Position numbers and translations under genes: made by a program. Positions 43,562-52,960 of a stretch of 64,000 nt of DNA are shown in pieces. Origin of the DNA: Nitrobacter winogradskyi. Its GTDB lineage: Bacteria; Pseudomonadota; Alphaproteobacteria; Rhizobiales; Xanthobacteraceae. The notes below the pieces were generated by a model. That model did no database searches. It saw nothing but the letters and a program-made list of their open reading frames with translations, and was not told the origin of the DNA. Where the stretch lies: positions 87,660 to 151,659 of the forward strand of contig NZ_BJNF01000016.1 in NCBI RefSeq assembly GCF_006539545.1. Direction: 5' to 3'. Position 1 is the stretch's first letter. Each line of letters opens with the position of its first letter.

Positions 43562-45169
43562 ATGACAGCCTCCAGCAAAACGTTCGTGTCAGCGTCGGAT
43601 TCTTCTGCCGACGTGCCCCCTGCGCATGACAAGATTCTGATCGTCGATTTCGGCTCCCAGGTCACGCAACTGATCGCGCGGCGCGTGCGGGAGGAGGGCG
43701 TCTATTCCGAAATCGTGCCTTTCCAGAAGGCGGAAGCCGCGTTTCTTGCGATGAAACCGAAGGCGGTGATCCTGTCCGGCGGGCCAGCCTCCGTTCTCGA
43801 CAGGGATGCGCCCGCGGCGCCGATGGCGATCTTCACGGCCGGTGTGCCCGTGCTCGGGATCTGTTACGGCGAGCAGACCATGGCGCAGCAGCTCGGCGGC
43901 ACTGTCGAGGCCGGGCATCATCGCGAATTCGGCCGCGCCGCCATTGAGGTCATCGACGCCTGTGCGTTGTTCGACGGTGTCTGGGAGAAAGCCGGCACAT
44001 ACGACGTCTGGATGAGCCACGGCGACAGGGTGACAAAGTTGCCCGATGGTTTTCGCGCCGTGGCGAAAGCACCGGGCTCACCGATCGCGGTGATCGCCGA
44101 TGACGCGCGCAGGTTCTATGCGATGCAGTTTCATCCCGAGGTGGTGCATACGCCCGACGGCGCAAAACTGCTCCGCAACTTCGTGCGCAAGGTGGTCGGC
44201 CTCAAAGGCGACTGGACCATGCGCGCCTTTCGCGAGGAGGCGGTCGAGAAGATCAGGGCGCAGGTCGGTCAGGGCCGGGTGATCTGCGGTCTGTCCGGCG
44301 GCGTTGATTCATCGGTGGCGGCGATCCTGATTCACGAGGCGATCGGCGACCAGCTCACTTGCGTGTTCGTCGACCATGGAATGCTGCGCAAGGATGAAGG
44401 CAAGACGGTGGTGGATATGTTCCGCCATCACTACAATATTCCGCTGGTCCACGTTGACGCGTCGAAGCAGTTCCTGAGCGAGCTTGAAGGAGTCACGGAT
44501 CCGGAAGCGAAGCGCAAGACCATCGGTCGTCTCTTTATCGACGTGTTCGAGGCGGAGGCGAAAAAGATCGGCGGCGCTGACTTTCTCGCCCAAGGCACGC
44601 TCTATCCTGATGTGATCGAAAGTGTTTCGTTCACCGGAGGACCGTCGGTGACGATCAAGTCGCACCATAATGTCGGCGGTCTGCCTGACCGCATGAACAT
44701 GAAGCTGGTCGAACCCTTGCGTGAACTTTTCAAGGACGAGGTGCGATTGCTGGGGCGGGAGCTCGGCCTGCCGGAAATTTTCGTCGGCCGTCATCCCTTC
44801 CCGGGTCCCGGGCTCGCGATCCGTTGCCCCGGCGAGATCACCAACGAAAAGCTGGATATCCTGCGTGAAGCTGATGCCATCTATATAGACCAGATCCGCA
44901 AGGCCGGGCTCTACGATGACATCTGGCAGGCGTTCGCGGTGCTGTTGCCGGTGAAGACGGTGGGGGTGATGGGCGACAGCCGTACCTACGACTATGTCGT
45001 CGGCCTGCGCGCGGTGACATCGACCGACGGCATGACCGCGGATTTCTATTCCTTTGACATGCGATTTCTCGGCGCGACGGCGACACGGATCATCAATGAG
45101 GTCAAGGGCGTAAATCGCGTGGTGTATGACGTGACGTCGAAGCCGCCAGGCACAATTGAGTGGGAGTGA
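43562..45169 (+). CDS. guaA: GMP synthase (glutamine-hydrolysing)
   Basis: This 535-residue enzyme converts XMP, ATP and glutamine to GMP. The N-terminal glutaminase domain has catalytic C101 in [17 protein letters not shown]191 and E193 in [11 protein letters not shown]. The synthetase domain has the P-loop [14 protein letters not shown]. The dimerisation domain ends in the near-universal PPGTIEWE. The start at 43562 is preferred since the frame upstream lies in a repeat. The island described below is inserted at its very last codons, which serve as the attachment site, so the coding sequence stays intact. Confidence 0.98.
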   Translation: MTASSKTFVSASDSSADVPPAHDKILIVDFGSQVTQLIARRVREEGVYSEIVPFQKAEAAFLAMKPKAVILSGGPASVLDRDAPAAPMAIFTAGVPVLGICYGEQTMAQQLGGTVEAGHHREFGRAAIEVIDACALFDGVWEKAGTYDVWMSHGDRVTKLPDGFRAVAKAPGSPIAVIADDARRFYAMQFHPEVVHTPDGAKLLRNFVRKVVGLKGDWTMRAFREEAVEKIRAQVGQGRVICGLSGGVDSSVAAILIHEAIGDQLTCVFVDHGMLRKDEGKTVVDMFRHHYNIPLVHVDASKQFLSELEGVTDPEAKRKTIGRLFIDVFEAEAKKIGGADFLAQGTLYPDVIESVSFTGGPSVTIKSHHNVGGLPDRMNMKLVEPLRELFKDEVRLLGRELGLPEIFVGRHPFPGPGLAIRCPGEITNEKLDILREADAIYIDQIRKAGLYDDIWQAFAVLLPVKTVGVMGDSRTYDYVVGLRAVTSTDGMTADFYSFDMRFLGATATRIINEVKGVNRVVYDVTSKPPGTIEWE

Positions 45170-45170
45170 A
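45153..45170. mobile_element. attL: guaA 3'-end attachment site
   Basis: The 18 bases ACAATTGAGTGGGAGTGA span the last codons of guaA. They recur with 14 of 18 identities at 62321-62338 (ACCATCGAGTGGGAATAA), sharing an uninterrupted GAGTGGGA core. Mismatches fall mostly at third codon positions, as expected when an element carries its own copy of the gene end. Confidence 0.85.
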
Positions 45171-45282
45171 TTAGGGTGGTTTCAGACCATCTCGCTCCGT
45201 GCCGAAAATCGCACGACCCCGTTGATTAGTAAGGATTATTTTTCTTACCCCGTATCGCTGCATGTCACCCCAACCCAGCCAC

Positions 45283-45359
45283 TTTGTTGGTAGCGATGTT
45301 GGTATGGCGCAGGATGGTCGAGAAACGGGCTTTCGCTACCAACAACCCCTTTGTTGGTA
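45283..45359. promoter_or_regulatory. Arm-type repeats of the first integrase
   Basis: A decamer recurs in the gap between attL and the integrase: TTTGTTGGTA at 45283-45292 and 45350-45359, GATGTTGGTA at 45295-45304, and the inverse TACCAACAA at 45337-45345. Mixed direct and inverted spacing next to the attachment site is typical of arm-binding sites for integrases with an N-terminal arm-binding domain. Confidence 0.75.
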
Positions 45360-45389
45360 TCCGTTTGCCCCCAGACCGGATGCGGATTT

Positions 45390-46739
45390 ATGGGCGATCT
45401 TACTGATAAAGAACTGAAAAATCTGAAGCCGAGGGCCAAGCTTTACAAGGTGACGGACCGCGACGGGATGCACGCGGCCGTCACTCCGACCGGGGTCATC
45501 TCGTTCCGGTATCAGTACCGGGTGAACGGGCGGCAGGAGATCTTGACCATCGGCCGGTATAGCGCCGAGGCGGCGCGCAAGCTGACACGCGCGCCCGATG
45601 CGCTGGAATACGGAATGGAGGTGTCGCTTGCGGAGGCGAGGACGCTGCTGGCGCGTGCCCGGCGTCAGGTCGAGCGGGGCGAGTCGCCATCGAAAGCCAA
45701 GGTGGAGAAGCGCACCGCGTCAGCCGAGGCGTTCACGTTCGGCGGGTGGGCGGAAGCCTATTTCAAGCACAAGGCCGATCCCAAGTCGGGGGCCGAAAGA
45801 CTGGCCGACAGCACCTTGACGATGCGCCGATCCGTCTATGATCGCGCTATCGCGGGAGAGTTGTCGAAGCTCAAGCTGGGGGAGGTGACGCCGCAACGCC
45901 TCAAACGTCTGTGCGACGAGGTTAAGGAGAAGCGCGGGCCGGCCGTCGCCGTACATGTCCGCGAGGTCGTGTTGCTGGTGTTCCGCCACGCCCAGGGATG
46001 CGGGCTGGATGTGAGCAACCCCGCCGAGTCGATCCGCACAAGCGCCATCGCCACCTTCGAGCCGCGCGAGCGCGCCCTGTCCCCGTCTGAGGTCCGCGCG
46101 GTCCTGACTGCGTTGGATCATGTGGCGGCGGCTCCCACGCTACGTTCGGCGGTGAAGTTTGTCCTGCTGACCGGCGTCCGTAAGTCGGAGTTCATCGACG
46201 CCACATGGAAGGAAATCGACTTCGCCGCCGCGCGTTGGACTATCCCGGCCGAGCGCATGAAGGCCGGCAAGGCGCATGTCGTCCCGCTGAGCGATCAGGC
46301 GCTCGACATTCTGACGGCATTCCGCATCATGTTCGGTGCCAGCCGATACCTGCATCCCGGCCGGTACGATGGCGATACGCCGATCAGCAACGCCACGCTC
46401 AACCGTGTAATCGACACGGCCGTAGAACGCATCCGGGAGACTGATCCTGACTTTCAAAGCTTTGGTGTTCACGACCTGCGCCGCACGTTTTCGACCGGCC
46501 TAAATCGCGCCAAGTTCGATGATCGTTGGATCGAGATGAGCTTGGCCCACGCGCCTCGGAACCGGATCGCGGCGATCTACAATGTGAACCGCTACCTCGC
46601 CGAGCGGAAAATCATGCTTCAGTGCTGGGCTGACATGCTCGATGCTTGGGTGAAGGGCGAATCCGCGAGGGAGTTGATCGCCGACGCGAAGCGACGTGCC
46701 GCCGAAGTCCATGATGACGAACTGGACGACGATCTCTGA
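45390..46739 (+). CDS. Tyrosine-recombinase integrase of island 1
   Basis: This 449-residue integrase has an N-terminal arm-binding domain of the DUF4102 type (LYKVTDRDGMHAAVTPTG) and a core-binding helical domain. The catalytic domain has R264 in LTGVRKSEF, H361-x-x-R364 in HDLRRTFST and the nucleophile Y397 in AIYNVNRYL. It would insert and excise the island at the guaA 3' end. The ATG at 45390 is chosen because the longer TTG start would overlap an arm-type repeat. The neighbouring attL and arm sites support its role. It is related to, but clearly divergent from, the second integrase at 62657. Confidence 0.95.
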   Translation: MGDLTDKELKNLKPRAKLYKVTDRDGMHAAVTPTGVISFRYQYRVNGRQEILTIGRYSAEAARKLTRAPDALEYGMEVSLAEARTLLARARRQVERGESPSKAKVEKRTASAEAFTFGGWAEAYFKHKADPKSGAERLADSTLTMRRSVYDRAIAGELSKLKLGEVTPQRLKRLCDEVKEKRGPAVAVHVREVVLLVFRHAQGCGLDVSNPAESIRTSAIATFEPRERALSPSEVRAVLTALDHVAAAPTLRSAVKFVLLTGVRKSEFIDATWKEIDFAAARWTIPAERMKAGKAHVVPLSDQALDILTAFRIMFGASRYLHPGRYDGDTPISNATLNRVIDTAVERIRETDPDFQSFGVHDLRRTFSTGLNRAKFDDRWIEMSLAHAPRNRIAAIYNVNRYLAERKIMLQCWADMLDAWVKGESARELIADAKRRAAEVHDDELDDDL

Positions 46740-46740
46740 A

Positions 46741-46971
46741 CTACATGCGGCCCGCGTCCATTCTGTCAGCCGTTGTCATTGGTGGCCGCCAGCCGGCAGG
46801 ATCGGCGATCCAGCGGTCGATGTCGGATTCATGCCATCCTGCGCCGTTGATGCTGATTCTGAGCTGGGGCGGGAAGGTGCCTTCGGCAATCTTGCGATAG
46901 ATGGTGGACCGGGACAGGCCGGTGCGGGCGAGGACGGTTTTCAGGCGGACGATACGGTCTGGTTCACGCAT
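46741..46971 (-). CDS. AlpA-family HTH regulator / excisionase-like protein
   Basis: This 76-residue protein has an AlpA/MerR-type helix-turn-helix with RLKTVLARTGLSRSTIYRK, the typical EGTFPPQLRIS, and GWHESDIDRWI. AlpA-type proteins regulate integrase or excision in genomic islands. It ends 1 base from the integrase gene on the opposite strand. The convergent arrangement with int suggests it may act as the recombination directionality factor, which is inference. Confidence 0.9.
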   Translation of the reverse strand: MREPDRIVRLKTVLARTGLSRSTIYRKIAEGTFPPQLRISINGAGWHESDIDRWIADPAGWRPPMTTADRMDAGRM

Positions 46972-47108
46972 GGCTGCGCTGCCTCCTGCTGGCTGTTTCT
47001 GACGATTACAGGGACCAGACAGAACAACGATTTATCATGGTGCAAGAGATATTTGGCCATCGTAGTACTGCGGCGTACAAAGGGCGGCAAAAAGGACGGT
47101 TCTACGAT

Positions 47109-50078
47109 CTACAATCCGATGCCTCTTCCCCTGCCGAGGCCGTGACTGAGGGCAAGTTGACGCCCGAGCCTCATCCCTGAGTCGAAATCCATGCCGATGC
47201 CGAGTTGCTTCTTGCGGCCTTCGAGCAGGGATTCGAGCTGCGGGTCGCGTTCGAGGGTGGCGACCATGTTGCCCATCTCCGCGCGCGCGGCTCTGTGGCC
47301 GGAATAGTTGCCCGCCGTATATTGCCGGTTGCCGGTCTGCTTGAGTTCCCGGAACCGTTCCACGAAACGATCCGCGCGGCGCTCCGGGCTGGTGCGAATC
47401 TCGGTTTCGAGCTGGAGGGCGCGGATGGCGCGATTGACCTTGCCCGATCCCGCCTCATGGGCAAGGCTCTCATCCTTGGCATAGGCCGCTTCCGCGTCCT
47501 GCCAGCCATAGGGCCGCACCTCATCGAATGCCTTACGGGAATCGACCAGTTCTTCCCATTGTGCGGGGCTTGCCTTGCTCCCGACATCCTCGGCGTTGAA
47601 GACCTGGCCAACGGCATGGGCATGGCGGATGAGCGCCATTCTGCGGGCGTGGCGCAAGGCGTCTTCCGAATCTATTCCGGCGTCCCGCGCCACCGCCTCG
47701 ATCTCCTGCTTTATCCCCCCGCCGGTCGTCTCTCTTTCCAGCCCTTCTGCGCCGTCACGAGGTTCGCGCACGCTGAAGATAATATCGTCGATCCGGTCAA
47801 GGGCATTGTCCGGGCCGGGTATCCGTTCAACGGCAGCATCATGGGCATGGGAGGCAATACCGCGCCTCTCAGCGTAGCTCTGCGCCGGTTCGTAGTCCGT
47901 CGCCATATCCTTGGCCCGGTCCCGCGACAGGGTGTTGATGAGTTTGTCCTGACTGGCGAAGTCGTCGCGGCCGTAATGCAGGTCCATACCGTCGCGGTGC
48001 CGGGACAGGGCGACATAGCTGCCGTGGGCGTCCAAGCCCGGCGTCGCCAATACATGCGTCCGGTCCACCGTCATGCCCTGCGCCTTGTGGATGGTCGCGG
48101 CATAGCCGTGGTCGATGCGGTCGTAGTCTTTCAGATCAAACGAGATGCCGCGCCCGTCATCGGTCTGCACGGTCATGGACTGTGTGCTGACCTGTTCGAT
48201 GGTGCCGAGCGTGCCATTCTTTACGCCAAGCCCGCGCTCATTTTGCAGGAACATGACGCGATCCCCGGCGGCGAAGTTTCTTTCTCCGCGTTCAACGGTT
48301 ACGCGCACGTCCTCGCCCAGATCGCCAGCGTCCTGCATTCTGTCGCGGGCGGCTTCATTGAGATTGCGCACCTCGGCATTGGTGTGGGTAAGAATGATGC
48401 GGCTACTGTCGGGGGATGCCTGCCGGTCGCGGTCCCAGCGGTCGATCAGATCGTCACGCGCCTGCTCGCGGGTCTGCGCCTCATGCACCATGTCGTGCGC
48501 GTCATAGGCATGGATCGCCGCGCCGGTCGTCCCCGTTGCCAGATCGCGGGTCGCGTCACGCTGCCAGTCCTCACGCTGGCGCCACACCTCGCCGATCTCC
48601 GCGCCGCCGTGGCGTTCGTGGATAGAACGGAAGGCCGCGCCTGCCTCGATGGATTGCAGCTGCTGCGGATCGCCGACCAGCACCACCTTTGCGCCGACTT
48701 CCTGCGCATGAGACAGCACCCGCTCCAATTGCCGCGTGCCGACCATGCCCGCCTCGTCGATCACCAGCACATCGCGGGACGTGAGCATGTCGCGGCCGTT
48801 CTTCCAGCCGTGCTCCATGCTGGCGATGGTGCGGGAGGCGATGCCCGATCCGCTTTCCAGATTCTCGGCGGCAATGCCCGACAGCGCCACACCGCGAACC
48901 TCATAGCCCGACGCTTCCCAAGCCTCGCGGGCAACGCCAAGCATGGCGCTCTTTCCCGTCCCGGCATAACCGACGACAATGCCAAGGTCGCGCCCGTCAG
49001 TGACATGCGCCAGCGCATCGGCCTGCTCGCCGGAAAGGACAAGGCCGCGCTGTTCGGCGCGGGCAAGTGCTGCCTGTTTGTCGGCCTCGTTCACTTCATG
49101 GCGTTCGCGCTCGGCCATCATCTCGGCAGCGCGGTGTAACCGCTGTTCGGCCTCGATCATCTCGCGGGTCGTGAACCGATCCTCGCCCCGGCCGTCTTGC
49201 CCAAGTTCGACCAGATCGGGCGAGCCGCGCATCGCGCCCATGACTTCGTTGAACTGGTCGATGCCGTCACTGTGCCGATGCGCAAACATCGCCATGTCGC
49301 GCCGCGTGAAGGTCGATTGTTGATGTGTGATCGCATCCAGCGCAACGGAAGGATCGGCGATGATGCGCGCGCCGTTGTTGCGCGCGATCTCGCGGTGCAT
49401 GTCGGCGCGGTCTGCGGCCTCGATCCCTTCGCCCTCGATCCGCTGCGCAGGCGCGCCGATCTGGCTTTGCGGCTCAAGCCCGATCCCCTGCGCCTCAAGG
49501 CTGCGGTGGTCGATGCGGGCATCTATGTCGAGTTCGGCCAGCCGCTCGTTGACATGCTCGGCCCAGCGTTCGCGCCACCGCTCCACCATCTCCGTGCGGT
49601 TCCAGTCCCGCACCTTCTGGCCGAAACCGTTCTCGTCCACGCTGCGCATGGTGAGCATGACATGGGCATGGGGTTTGGGGCTTCCGTCCTCGCCGATGTC
49701 CCAATGCACATTGAGGTCGGCGATCATACCCTGATCGACAAATTCGGCTTGGGCGAAGTCGCGGGCAAGCTCGATGCCCTGCGCCTGCGTCATCTCGCGC
49801 GGAATGGCGAACTCCACCTCGCGGGCAAGCTGTGCGTCCTTGCGCACCTCGAACGCTTCAACGTCGTTCCAGAGCCGTTCGCGGTCGGACCAGACTTCGG
49901 GCGCACTATCCGGCAACATGATCTCGGAATGGACGACGCCGCGCTTGCTGGAAAAATCCTGCACGCGGTCGATGCGCTCGTCGCGCAGCCGCGAGGCCGA
50001 ACGATAGGCGGCGGACGCAACCGCGCTGCTTCCGGCCTTGCGGCCAATGACCTTGACGTGAAGATGATAGATCGCCAT
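47109..50078 (-). CDS. traA: Ti-type conjugative relaxase/helicase TraA
   Basis: This 989-residue protein combines a MobA/MobL relaxase domain with a TraI/RecD-like helicase. The relaxase has the presumed catalytic Y25 in ASAAYRSAS and the metal-binding histidines in HWDIGEDGSPKPHAHVMLT. The helicase has Walker A VGYAGTGKSAML and Walker B VLVIDEAGMVGTRQ, then IHKAQGMTVDRTHV and YVALSRHRDGMDL. It nicks oriT and unwinds the strand to be transferred. It is full length for TraA proteins that lack a long C-terminus. Gene order traA divergent from traC-traD copies the Ti plasmid. The start at the MAIYHLHVK methionine matches the family. Confidence 0.95.
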   Translation of the reverse strand: MAIYHLHVKVIGRKAGSSAVASAAYRSASRLRDERIDRVQDFSSKRGVVHSEIMLPDSAPEVWSDRERLWNDVEAFEVRKDAQLAREVEFAIPREMTQAQGIELARDFAQAEFVDQGMIADLNVHWDIGEDGSPKPHAHVMLTMRSVDENGFGQKVRDWNRTEMVERWRERWAEHVNERLAELDIDARIDHRSLEAQGIGLEPQSQIGAPAQRIEGEGIEAADRADMHREIARNNGARIIADPSVALDAITHQQSTFTRRDMAMFAHRHSDGIDQFNEVMGAMRGSPDLVELGQDGRGEDRFTTREMIEAEQRLHRAAEMMAERERHEVNEADKQAALARAEQRGLVLSGEQADALAHVTDGRDLGIVVGYAGTGKSAMLGVAREAWEASGYEVRGVALSGIAAENLESGSGIASRTIASMEHGWKNGRDMLTSRDVLVIDEAGMVGTRQLERVLSHAQEVGAKVVLVGDPQQLQSIEAGAAFRSIHERHGGAEIGEVWRQREDWQRDATRDLATGTTGAAIHAYDAHDMVHEAQTREQARDDLIDRWDRDRQASPDSSRIILTHTNAEVRNLNEAARDRMQDAGDLGEDVRVTVERGERNFAAGDRVMFLQNERGLGVKNGTLGTIEQVSTQSMTVQTDDGRGISFDLKDYDRIDHGYAATIHKAQGMTVDRTHVLATPGLDAHGSYVALSRHRDGMDLHYGRDDFASQDKLINTLSRDRAKDMATDYEPAQSYAERRGIASHAHDAAVERIPGPDNALDRIDDIIFSVREPRDGAEGLERETTGGGIKQEIEAVARDAGIDSEDALRHARRMALIRHAHAVGQVFNAEDVGSKASPAQWEELVDSRKAFDEVRPYGWQDAEAAYAKDESLAHEAGSGKVNRAIRALQLETEIRTSPERRADRFVERFRELKQTGNRQYTAGNYSGHRAARAEMGNMVATLERDPQLESLLEGRKKQLGIGMDFDSGMRLGRQLALSHGLGRGRGIGL

Positions 50079-50099
50079 CGCGATCAAGCATTGCCACGG

Positions 50100-50142
50100 C
50101 CAAGCGCACGTCGGAACGACGTATAAGCGCGCCCTCCCTCGA
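50100..50142 (+). promoter_or_regulatory. Origin of transfer (Ti-type oriT)
   Basis: A perfect hairpin ACGTCG-GAA-CGACGT (50108-50122) is followed directly by ATAAGCGCGCCCTCC. This closely resembles the nick region of Ti/RSF1010-class origins (TAAGTGCGCCCT). It lies in the intergenic space between divergent traA and traC, exactly where oriT is in Ti plasmids. The remaining bases to the traC start presumably hold promoters. Confidence 0.8.
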
Positions 50143-50249
50143 AAAAATCTCGGGATGGACCGGGCTGTGCCAGACCGTCCCGGCAACAATACTGCGTTTC
50201 GCGCCACGCGCAACTATCATCGCTGCATCAACAGCTTATGGAGGTGATG

Positions 50250-50576
50250 ATGCGCAAACCACGGGACTACGATGCGGAATTGAAGGCGCTTGAGGACAAG
50301 GCGCGGGAACTGAAAACCCGCAAGGTGCAGCAGCTTGGCGAGTTGGTGATCGCTACCGGGGCGGACGGCCTCACCGCCGACGAACTGGCTGGTGCGCTGG
50401 TCGTGCTGGCGGAAACGACCGATGCCGCAAAGAGGGAGGCATGGGCCAAGCGCGGTGCGGCGTTCTTTCAGGGCCGGTCGCGGCGAACTGCATCAGCGCC
50501 TGATCGCGACAGCGGCGGCGCTCCAACGCAATCGGCCGGCGTGCACCCGGCATCAAGCGGCGCGGGCGCGGCATGA
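50250..50576 (+). CDS. traC: Conjugal transfer accessory protein TraC
   Basis: This 108-residue protein begins MRKPRDYDAELKALEDKARE, a pattern typical of Ti-type TraC/TraD-associated proteins, and continues GELVIATGADGLTADELAGA. It is thought to help process oriT with TraA. A GGAGG site lies 5 bases upstream of the ATG at 50250. The C-terminus is Gly/Ala/Ser-rich. It ends 1 base before traD. Confidence 0.88.
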   Translation: MRKPRDYDAELKALEDKARELKTRKVQQLGELVIATGADGLTADELAGALVVLAETTDAAKREAWAKRGAAFFQGRSRRTASAPDRDSGGAPTQSAGVHPASSGAGAA

Positions 50577-50577
50577 T

Positions 50578-50844
50578 ATGCGGACGTGGCAGGTCGAACG
50601 CCGCAAGCGCACCCGGCATCTGATCGAACTCGGCGGCCTCGTCGTCAAGGCGGGCATGGTGGACCTGACCGGAGACGACCGCGCCATGATCTACGGCGCG
50701 CTGCTCTGGATCGCCGACAAGCTCAACAGCGAGGACGGCGACCATGCGCGCGATACATGGACGAAACTCGGAAAGACGGCGTTCGAGATGGAGCGTCCGG
50801 CAGGCGCATATGGCAGAACTCAACCGCCGCAGGATCGGGCGTGA
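50578..50844 (+). CDS. traD: Conjugal transfer accessory protein TraD
   Basis: This 88-residue protein contains RKRTRHLIELGGLVVKAGMV, typical of the Ti-plasmid TraD (a small protein unrelated to F-plasmid TraD), and ALLWIADKL. It follows traC with 1 base between them and is surely cotranscribed. In Ti plasmids traG, the coupling protein gene, would follow; here it is missing. Confidence 0.88.
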   Translation: MRTWQVERRKRTRHLIELGGLVVKAGMVDLTGDDRAMIYGALLWIADKLNSEDGDHARDTWTKLGKTAFEMERPAGAYGRTQPPQDRA

Positions 50845-50847
50845 CCG

Positions 50848-51174
50848 ATGGCGGGCGGCGCGGAGACCTCACATATCGCAGCGCCGCCCGCCATCGCGCG
50901 GCAACGCCGCGCAAAGACACGCAAGCAAAAATGGAACGGAAGGAAAGCCGTCACGGCGCAACGCTCTGGATGGCTGACAAGCGTCAAAGCGATGAGCGAG
51001 AAAGCATTGGCGCTCTGGGCCGCAAAGGGGAAAGAGGCGTTCGAGGCTGAGCGCAACAGCGTCGTGGGGATGTTTAGACTCCGAACCGCTCCCGCATGTC
51101 TGCGGCCTTCGCCCATTCGTCGCCGGGTATCCGGTCGATCAGTTCCTTCATCACCCGGACAAACGTGGTCTTGA
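50848..51174 (+). CDS. Possible small protein after traD (doubtful)
   Basis: A 108-codon frame begins 3 bases after the traD stop. Its middle (EKALALWAAKGKEAFEAERN) looks protein-like, but the last 34 codons overlap the 3' end of the convergent AbiEii gene and have little protein character. No family is recognised. It could be a genuine short gene, a remnant of the deleted traG region, or a chance frame. Confidence 0.25.
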   Translation: MAGGAETSHIAAPPAIARQRRAKTRKQKWNGRKAVTAQRSGWLTSVKAMSEKALALWAAKGKEAFEAERNSVVGMFRLRTAPACLRPSPIRRRVSGRSVPSSPGQTWS

Positions 51175-51934
51175 GGGTTTCGTCGGTCAGAGCTTTGGCG
51201 CGATCCGTTGCAAGCAATGGGCGCATGTCGGTGAAGAAGGTCGGATTGGCAAGTTTTTGGAACATGCGCTGCTGCGCTTCGGCCCTCGAAATCGTAGTCT
51301 CCGCCTTTTCGAGATAGAGGCGGAAACATGCGATGATCCTGGCGGTGTCCAGCCCATCGAACACGGTGAGCGCGTGATCGAGGTCGAACAGGTCGCGGCC
51401 CTTGTTGCGCTGAAGCAAGGCCCGCAACTTGGTCGCCAGCATTTCCTCCCGCGAGAATGTCGGGATTGCGACCCTGCCGATGAACCACGGATTTTCGATG
51501 CCGAACAGTATCTCGATGGGCGGATCGTAGGCTTCCCGCTCGCGCGTGTTGATCTCGATTTTGAGGTTGATGCGCACGTCGGCGGGTTCGCCTTCCGCAT
51601 CGACGCGAAAGCGAAGCTTGGGAGCGACGGGGCTTGGATCGGACTTTGCCTTGCCAAGCCACGGTTCCAGCACGGCGCGAACACCATCGAGGACTGGCCC
51701 AATCGGGCCGGCGCTCGTTCGCACGAGGTCGATGTCTTCCGAATAGCGCAGCGGCGCGGGGAAATGCAGCTTGTTGAGCGCCGTGCCGCCACGGAAGCGC
51801 AGTTCGCCGCGCAAGAACGGATCGGAGAAGATAGCGACAAGCGCGCGGCTGATGATGAGGTCTTGCTCGACCTGCCGCTGGCTTGCCCACGGCGCGACAC
51901 GGCTCCAGGCAGTGATGTAATCCTGCGGGATCAT
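51074..51934 (-). CDS. AbiEii-type nucleotidyltransferase toxin
   Basis: This 286-residue protein belongs to the AbiEii/AbiGii nucleotidyltransferase toxin family. The signature FRGGTALNKLHF with SEDIDLVRTS gives the G-G/S and D-x-D elements of the nucleotidyltransferase active site. In AbiE systems the toxin transfers nucleotides to target tRNA or other molecules and causes growth arrest on phage infection. Its ATG overlaps the antitoxin stop by 4 bases, so the pair is translationally coupled. Length is normal for the family. Confidence 0.92.
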   Translation of the reverse strand: MIPQDYITAWSRVAPWASQRQVEQDLIISRALVAIFSDPFLRGELRFRGGTALNKLHFPAPLRYSEDIDLVRTSAGPIGPVLDGVRAVLEPWLGKAKSDPSPVAPKLRFRVDAEGEPADVRINLKIEINTREREAYDPPIEILFGIENPWFIGRVAIPTFSREEMLATKLRALLQRNKGRDLFDLDHALTVFDGLDTARIIACFRLYLEKAETTISRAEAQQRMFQKLANPTFFTDMRPLLATDRAKALTDETLKTTFVRVMKELIDRIPGDEWAKAADMRERFGV

Positions 51935-52758
51935 TCGTCGATCTCCGGCGGCCGGCGGACGATCACGCGCCAGCGTGCATCGCGTTCGGATGGCGGCGGC
52001 GACAAATCAGGATCGCCCGCCTGCTTGGGATCGAGTTCGACCCACGGCAGCGATCCGCGCGCCGACAGCGCCACGAACATCGCCTCCGCGATCTGCGGAT
52101 GCCCCAGCCTTCCGAGCAGATGCCCGAGGCGCTGCACGACCGCCTTCTCGAAAGCGCCCGACAGGGCGGCGAGCTTTTTAGGTTGCAGCCGTTCGGCAAG
52201 CTCGGAAAGCACCGTCGCGATGTTGTCTAGACCTGCGCCGGACTGCGGGTAGCGCACCAGATCGAGCGCCGTGAGTTCCGGCGAGGACAGCTTCATATAG
52301 CCCGATTGCGTCTTGCGATCTTCGATTCCCGCCGCCACCGCCGTCATACCCTTGCGGTAGGAAAAGACGATTCGCGTCCGCCCCGCCTCGATGTCGGGCA
52401 GGAGCTTATTCGTGACGACCTGAAACTCCATCACGGCCTGGTGGGAAGCGCCGTGGGCCGTCGCCGCCGTCAGCAGCCCTACATAGTAGGGTCGCTGCTC
52501 ATGGCGCATTAGGGCGTCGATGTACCATTCCGGCGGCGGCGCTCCTGCCGTGGCGTGCTGGGGCGGCACTACCACATAGAAGCCGCGTCGGGGCCGGATA
52601 AGCTGGCCGTGCCGCTGCAAACGCTCGGCGGCGTCGAGGAACGCGCCCCGGCTGACGCCGATCTCCTTCTGTGCCTCATCCGCAGAAAAGACCCCCCGGC
52701 CCCTGGCAAGCAAGCCGGAAGCGTAGGAGGATAAGGCTGATCGTTCGATTCGAATCAT
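51931..52758 (-). CDS. AbiEi-family antitoxin
   Basis: This 275-residue protein has an N-terminal winged-helix-like segment (VFSADEAQKEIGVSRGAFLD) typical of AbiEi antitoxins, and a long C-terminal domain. AbiEi proteins bind their own promoter through inverted repeats and neutralise the toxin without tight complex formation in known type IV cases. It is the upstream member of the operon. The intergenic region ahead of it contains inverted repeats, listed separately. Confidence 0.9.
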   Translation of the reverse strand: MIRIERSALSSYASGLLARGRGVFSADEAQKEIGVSRGAFLDAAERLQRHGQLIRPRRGFYVVVPPQHATAGAPPPEWYIDALMRHEQRPYYVGLLTAATAHGASHQAVMEFQVVTNKLLPDIEAGRTRIVFSYRKGMTAVAAGIEDRKTQSGYMKLSSPELTALDLVRYPQSGAGLDNIATVLSELAERLQPKKLAALSGAFEKAVVQRLGHLLGRLGHPQIAEAMFVALSARGSLPWVELDPKQAGDPDLSPPPSERDARWRVIVRRPPEIDE

Positions 52759-52857
52759 ATCCCATTATCCGCTTATAGAGCGGAAATTTCAATATGATTC
52801 CGCATATGAGTCATACTCGAAAATCCGCTTTCAAGGCCGATTTTCCAATATGATGCT
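52752..52857. promoter_or_regulatory. Candidate AbiEi operator and divergent promoter region
   Basis: Inverted repeats flank the antitoxin start: GAATCATAT (52752-52760) with ATATGATTC (52792-52800), and TCCGCT-TATAG-AGCGGA (52768-52784). A further ATATGATGC lies at about 52849. The AT-rich stretch separates the AbiE genes from the divergent HTH/methyltransferase operon, so it may regulate both. Confidence 0.55.
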
Positions 52858-52960
52858 GCTACGGCTTCGGTTCTTGCCGAGCGGACAGCGACCACCACTA
52901 TCTTCTCGAATTTTCCCTGATCCTCTATATGCTTCATGGAACGCGACTCACGGCGGGCGC

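Noticed and set aside
47037..47179. Short frame overlapping the 3' end of traA, with IFGHRSTAAY resembling an integrase C-terminus
   Set aside because: It lies largely antisense to the well-supported traA gene, has no ribosome-binding site, and the resemblance is limited to a few residues.
50848..51073. Coupling-protein gene traG after traD
   Set aside because: No Walker motifs or membrane helices occur in the short space before the AbiEii gene, so traG is absent rather than hidden.
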